64,000 bases of DNA from NCBI GenBank assembly GCA_003290165.1, contig QNQO01000817.1, forward strand, positions 456,073 through 520,072. The letters are read 5' to 3'. The translations under genes and the position numbers were made by a program. The notes under the pieces are model-generated. The model had not been told where the DNA came from. It worked only from the letters and a program-made list of their open reading frames with translations, and made no database searches. Below are positions 58,150 through 64,000 of this stretch, piece after piece. Position 1 is the stretch's first letter; the number at the start of each line of letters is the position of its first letter. The stretch comes from Berberis thunbergii (Eukaryota > Streptophyta > Magnoliopsida > Ranunculales > Berberidaceae).

Positions 58150-59028
58150 CATTTTTGGACAAGTCTCAAGAATGGGGTCTGAAGCAAGCTTTGGTTCTAA
58201 ACATCATGAAGTCAAGTGGTATGAATCCATTCCTAAATCATCTAAGTTCATGGGAGTAACCCCAAGACACGAATGCTCTAAGAGGTAAGCTTTTCTTTGC
58301 ATTCTGAATTCATACATTATCTCATATTTAGTAGTTTTAATTTGGTTTATGGGTTCCTTCAATGGATTGGGGTTTTTCCAAAATCGGATATTGGAGTTTG
58401 AAAACTTAGATTGGAGAATCAACTACCCATAATGAGAGTCGGTCTTGAATAAGGATATAAGAGTGCATTTTGGTAAAGTGTTCAAATTAATGAGGGTTGA
58501 TTGTACTTGAAAGATTAGTGAGTCTTCTTGGTTTCACCACTTGATTAAAAAATAGTTTTCTATAGTTTTTGTTTCAAACCCCATCTTTGCAAGATGTGTA
58601 TTTTTCCATCCTATTGAAGCTGATTTATGTTCTTTGGCTGATGGCAGTAAATCTTGTAGAAAAGTCAAGGAAGAGAGTTTGGGCATCTCACCAGAAGTAG
58701 TGTCTCATCTTCACAAGCTGGTAAGACACCCATTTTTCTCTTTCAAGGATTTTCTAATCTGCTCTTCCTCTTCACATTTATTATTATCGCATCAGTCAAG
58801 GTTTGGCACATATTTCATGTAGCCCAAAAGCTTCTAATATCATGCAAATCATAACTGGAACAAGTTTCATAACCTTGGATCCAAAAATTAATTTTCTTAT
58901 AACATTATTTTTTATATCTGTATTTGTTTATGTGGTTACACTAGGATACGAGACAAGTAAACAGATGTACTGAACCCATGAAGAAATAATCTCCCAAGAT
59001 TGAGCTGCAAATTTCTTTGAAGCAAGAG
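58150..59028 (+). pseudogene. Captured three-exon fragment of an unidentified plant gene
   Basis: Exon 58150-58284 (after AAATTGCAG) reads IFGQVSRMGSEASFGSKHHE, VKWYESIPKSSKFMGVTPRH. Exon 58648-58720 reads KSCRKVKEESLGISPEVVSH and LHKL. Exon 58945-59028 reads DTRQVNRCTEPMKK, then TAA, then SPKIELQISLKQE. All three have canonical AG acceptors and GTAAGC, GTAAGA or GTATGG donors, and the phases join correctly. One stop codon interrupts exon 3. The helical, charged composition suggests part of a coiled-coil protein. I cannot name the parent gene. Confidence 0.6.
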
Positions 59029-59674
59029 GTATGGGATTGAACTCCTAAGCCAAAGATCTATAAGTCCTATGAGTTGTTTATTTCATTTTTCCTGAAACTG
59101 GTGTTGCACCTATCTTTCACTTGACCCTCATTTATGCTAGTAATGACTCTCACAGTGAAAGTGATAAAGCCATATCAGGCTTTAGAATGAATCCAGTGGA
59201 TAGAAGCATCAATACAGACAATGGTTATTTGCTTCATGATAATTGTTGTCCAAATCTGGTTTGTTGTTTAGGATCAATGGTGCTCTTAGTAGAGGCAATG
59301 GGAGTGAAGTGATTTGTGTGTGTGTTTTTTTAATTTGTCATGGTTATAGCTATTGTTTTCTTGTACATGGTCTTGTAGAAGTTCCTATGTTGCTTGGTTT
59401 GGTTCAGTTGATCAAGAGATCAAGTTAAGAAGAAAGAGTTTTGAATGGCATTTGAAGACCATGGTTATACATTCATATATGAAAATCCATATTGCAGAAC
59501 TTATCTCAAATATTTAACTGAGACATCCATTTTTTTCCCTTTCTAATCGTAGATACAGTTTGGATTTTCTCAAGTATCGGGTTTCCCTCAGTGTGGCCTT
59601 CACTCGTTTGATATTAGCATCATCGACAATTCTATTTTTTGTGGTAGTTTTGACCATTTGTCCAAATTTTACAG

Positions 59675-60845
<1,171 letters not shown>

Positions 60846-61008
60846 TGTGCTGAGGTGCATGCAGCAACAGATTTGGGCTATCTCTGATTTGGGCTATCGA
60901 GCTACCTACCTCAGATTTGTGCTGAGGTGCATGCAGCAACAGGAAGGAAAAGGCTAACCAGAGCAGCAACAGATGAAAGGTAATTTTGTGCTGAGGTGCA
61001 TGCAGCAA
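60846..61008 (+). repeat. Three copies of a 22-bp motif, ~70 bp apart
   Basis: GTGCTGAGGTGCATGCAGCA with one base on each side is exact at 60846, 60918 and 60987. GATTTGGGCTATC is also repeated between the first two. Confidence 0.9.
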
Positions 61009-61504
61009 TGTGGCTGATGAATAGTAATTCAGCCTTTCTAAGTTGTCAGTGGTATCACTCACATCGATGGTAAGTCCTTTGGTTATTTCATGATATGATC
61101 TTAGTAACTTGAAGCTACTATTATAGTTTCCAGTGAATTATTTAGGAAACTCAATCTACCCTGCTTCTAGTGATATACAATTAAACTATAACCTATATAC
61201 CTTTTAACTACAATAACTCATGCCATTTTTTAACTAAAATTTAACTCGAGCACTTACGGAGATGAAATTTGCTATTGCATTTACATATTACAAATGAATA
61301 AACTAACCAATAACATAGAGATGATGGTACTTCAACAATTACTAATAGCATAATAGAGAATGTGGAATGGAACTTTATCAAATTTAATCTGAAACTAGAA
61401 TATAGGTTTCACTTCTTTATCTTTTGACTAGATTTATGTTGTTTCACTTGTTACACTTATGCTAAAAGTTTATTTTTAACAAATAGGAACTGATTTGCAT
61501 TTCA
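61009..61504. other. No gene recognised
   Basis: AT-rich, no supported frame. An acceptor-like GCATTTCAG ends at 61505, before the bZIP pseudogene. Confidence 0.45.
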
Positions 61505-61675
61505 GGTATGAACCACATCTAGTGCAGGAGACACATCTAAACAGGGCAGAATTCTGGCAGAGCACTCTGTTGCAAAACAGAGCTGCTCTGTTCTGCGCTG
61601 TGTTGCTCGTTGCGGATGCTGCTGCTGGAGTCGCTGATGCCGCTGCTGCGCTGTTGCTGGCTGCTGCTCAAGTGG

Positions 61676-62035
61676 TGGTGGTGGTGCGGGTGGTGTTAGT
61701 GGTGGTGGTAAGGCTGCGAATGTAAATGGGGGTCTAAATTTGTCGCAGAGACAACAGACTTTGGGAGAGATCACACTGGGAGGAGTTCTTGGTAAGGGCA
61801 GGTGCAGTTAGGGAGGATCAGCAGCCCAGTCGCGAGAAATAATAATAATAATAATGGACTTTTCGGTGAATTGTTTCCTTAGTAATGGCAATCCTGGGTT
61901 TGTCTCTTGGGTTCGGACAACCTGCTCGGACCAATGGAGTCATGAGGTAATAGAATTGCAGACAGTAACATTCCATCCAATAATCAGTCACCGAATCTAG
62001 GGATGAATGTAAATGGGGTCAGATCTTCTCACCTG

Positions 62036-62067
<32 letters not shown>

Positions 62068-62493
62068 TCTGCAACAACAGCAACAACACAGACAAGCAGC
62101 AGCAGCCACAAATATTTCCAAAACACTGCTGTGACTTATATGGCCTCGCCATTGCATCTAACAAATGCTCAGTTAGCTAGTCCGGGGGCGCGGGGTGGAA
62201 TAATGGGAATTGGTGATCCAACAATTAACAACAGTTTTGTTCAAGGAGGTGGACTACAAGGTGGAGGGATGGGTATTGGTTTATCAGCTGGAGCAGTGAC
62301 AGTTGCAACAGGGTCTCCTGCAAAATGGAAAGAGTAACGGGGATTCATCTTCCTTGTCACCGGTCCATACATGTTTAATGGAAATGGTTTAAGGGAGAAG
62401 AGAAGCAGTGGTGCAGTGGAGAAGGTAGTTGAAAGGAGGCAGAGAAGAATGATAAAGAACAGAGAATCTGCAGCAAGGTCACGCGCTCGCAAG
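61676..62493 (+). pseudogene. ABF/AREB-type bZIP transcription factor, first exon (broken)
   Basis: ABF/AREB proteins bind ABA-responsive elements. The segment reads, across several frame changes, GGGKAANVNGGLNLSQRQQ, LGEITLGG (family: LGEITLEEFL), a fragment EFLVRAGAVREDQQP in another frame, NGNPGF, a CAG/CAA tract (62036-62105) for polyglutamine, then a long clean part SPLHLTNAQLASPGARGGIM and GIGDPTINNSFVQGGGLQGG. It ends with the basic region VVERRQRRMIKNRESAARSR and ARKQ at a GTAACT donor. The leucine zipper, which lies in later exons, is not found in the next 1.5 kb. Frameshifts near 61780, 61850, 62110 and 62330 and a lost ~20 codons before SNGDSS make it non-functional. Confidence 0.88.
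61840..61856. repeat. (AAT)n microsatellite
   Basis: AATAATAATAATAATAAT inside the bZIP pseudogene, replacing coding sequence. Confidence 0.85.
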
Positions 62494-63421
62494 CAGGTAA
62501 CTCTCTTTGCAAGTGTACCATATTATTTCATAGTTTATGTTTACTCTTATTCTATGTAGCTAGATTGCTTACAGTTTTAACTATACAACACAATGCTTCT
62601 ATTTTGCCTGATAAAAAAAAAAAAAAACAGAATGGATGTTTCAAGTTTACATGTCTATAAACATATGTGCTTCCTTCAATGCAGATCCTTATGTTACTAT
62701 TAGAAATGAAAAGGGAAAGGAAAGAAATTACTATTTACAATTTTGTTCGCAACCAAAGTTTAATACTACCAACTTTCTGAATTACGCCTTCTTTGAGGAT
62801 ATTAGTATAGTCGGAACCACCCCAAATGGCCCTCTATCTTCCAATCCCACATGCCAATAGTTGAATTTTACAACTACAACCAATTGAGTTTTGTGGAAAT
62901 CTCCTTGATGATAACAAAATTTTCATTTTTCAAATACTCGTAAAATGTTATAATTTATTATGACAGTCTTCTTCTATTAATTCAAAAGCCACATAGAAAT
63001 GTGACTAAGTACTTTACTTTCCTGCTGCACATGCACATAGAAATGTGACTAGTACTTTACTGTCCCGACGCAAGTGGTGAAATGTGACAGACAAAACATT
63101 ACTTTCTGCCTTTAGCTCCATTAGTAGACATCATTAGAGAAGAAGTTGCTTAAGCCAATGGATTTCAAGATTTGTTTTAAAAGGTAGCAAATCCTGAATG
63201 GAATCAACTTCTGTTGTTACTCTAAAAATTCTGAGAGAAACTTTGATTGCTTAACGTAGCCACAAAATGTATAGAATGTATATAGTATCACTATATTATT
63301 ATAAATTTTTTATAAGATTATTCTAGTAGTATAACAACAGGGCATTTGGTTGGTAGTATTATTCTAGCTTTGGTCTAGTAGTATTATTCTAAGATTGTTT
63401 TGGTTTAACAATTGTAACTGA
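62494..63421. other. No gene recognised
   Basis: Intron-like sequence after the bZIP donor. A direct repeat ACATAGAAATGTGACTARTACTTTAC (in two parts) occurs at 62992 and 63036. No zipper exon. Confidence 0.45.
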
Positions 63422-63895
63422 TGTTAAGGACTTTCAGGGAGTGATTAACAAAATGTGAATGTTCTAGTTGTTGTTGATATAGAATGTGAATGCTTCAGTT
63501 GTGAATGCTCCAGTTGTTACTGAGGTAATATGTTGCAGATGGTGGAGAATGCAAGTGCTTAAGTGTTGCAGAGTGCTCTGTAGATGGTGGATGAGAAGGG
63601 TTCTTCAGTATTCTGTTAGTGGTTAGAAGAATGTTTGTTAGAGAGTAATGCATTGTTAGAAGAATAATGCTATGTTAGTTGCTCTGACCTCTGTGAGGTA
63701 TGAGTATAAATAGGAGAATGGCAATAACATTGGGATTCATGATTTCACACATTGTACAATTGAGCAAATGCTTATTAGGAGATTAAGGCATCTCGAACAG
63801 CCTACATCATTCAGTTCATATTACATTGTAATTCACTCTTTCGAGTTGTATCTTGTAATTCATTTCAGCATTGTCAATAACATTTCTGTTCCACA
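63422..63895 (+). repeat. Possible solo LTR or LTR-like promoter segment
   Basis: TGTTAAGGAC to CTGTTCCACA with a TATA box TATAAATAGG at 63703-63712 and a downstream CATTGTACAATTGAGC part that resembles a copia LTR leader. No target duplication could be fixed, so the borders are tentative. Confidence 0.3.
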
Positions 63896-63955
63896 TTGAT
63901 TGTTGAAATCTTCTAGTCTTCCATATAAGATGTAATGAAAAGTCATTTGATAGCA

Positions 63956-63973
63956 AAAAAAAAAAAAAAAAAA
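63956..63973. repeat. A18 run
   Basis: Poly-A following GTCATTTGATAGC; may be a retroposon tail but no target copy is visible inside the window. Confidence 0.6.
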
Positions 63974-64000
63974 TTTGCTTATTGTATACTCTACCATAGC

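Noticed and set aside
61495..61774. Ala/Val-rich 76-codon and Pro-rich 90-codon frames
   Set aside because: Off-frame readings of the glycine- and glutamine-rich ABF sequence.

Overview
The window is nuclear DNA of a flowering plant, most likely a woody eudicot. The signs are spliced genes with GT/AG introns, a DYW-type PPR gene, DUF674, polygalacturonase, GT64 and ABF-type bZIP sequences, and plant-specific transposon lineages (Tat-type Ty3/gypsy, chromovirus with an initiator-Met tRNA primer site, copia, plant L1 LINE, Helitron, CACTA, hAT and MULE-like MITEs). The species cannot be named from sequence alone. It is gene-poor, AT-rich and dominated by layered transposons. Only one protein gene looks intact: a three-exon membrane-protein gene on the minus strand (16075-18077).

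Layout. 1-1611: 3' end of a copia element. 1617-7421: head-to-tail array of non-autonomous Helitron-like units, one split by a 2.5-kb LINE that carries ORF1 but no reverse transcriptase. 7992-8889: two MITEs. 9643-15523: a decayed but structurally complete copia element. 16075-18077: the intact gene. 19848-24170: a duplicated segment carrying a gypsy gag fragment and a 1.36-kb repeat insertion. 24240-44628: a DUF674 pseudogene split first by a 9.75-kb Tat-lineage element (itself holding a 1.83-kb solo LTR) and 181 bp further on by a 10-kb array of three chromovirus-type LTRs with two tiny internal regions, bounded by one perfect 5-bp target duplication. 44882-49330: several TIR elements and inverted Helitron copies. 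49715-62493: a run of broken host genes (GT64, DYW-PPR, polygalacturonase, ABF bZIP) mixed with two CACTA 5' ends; the segment behind the second carries well-spliced exons of spermidine synthase and of an unidentified gene. 62494-64000: no gene, one LTR-like segment.

The pieces do not form a pathway. The most informative content is structural: target duplications let several insertions be bounded exactly and ordered (solo LTR after Tat, Tat and LTR array after DUF674 decay, LINE and copia after the Helitron array). I found no convincing new biochemical system. The best candidates for a second look are the triple-LTR array, the antisense ORF in the Tat element, the ORF1-only LINE and the CACTA-associated gene capture. 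No database search was possible; family names rest on recognition of motifs by eye.
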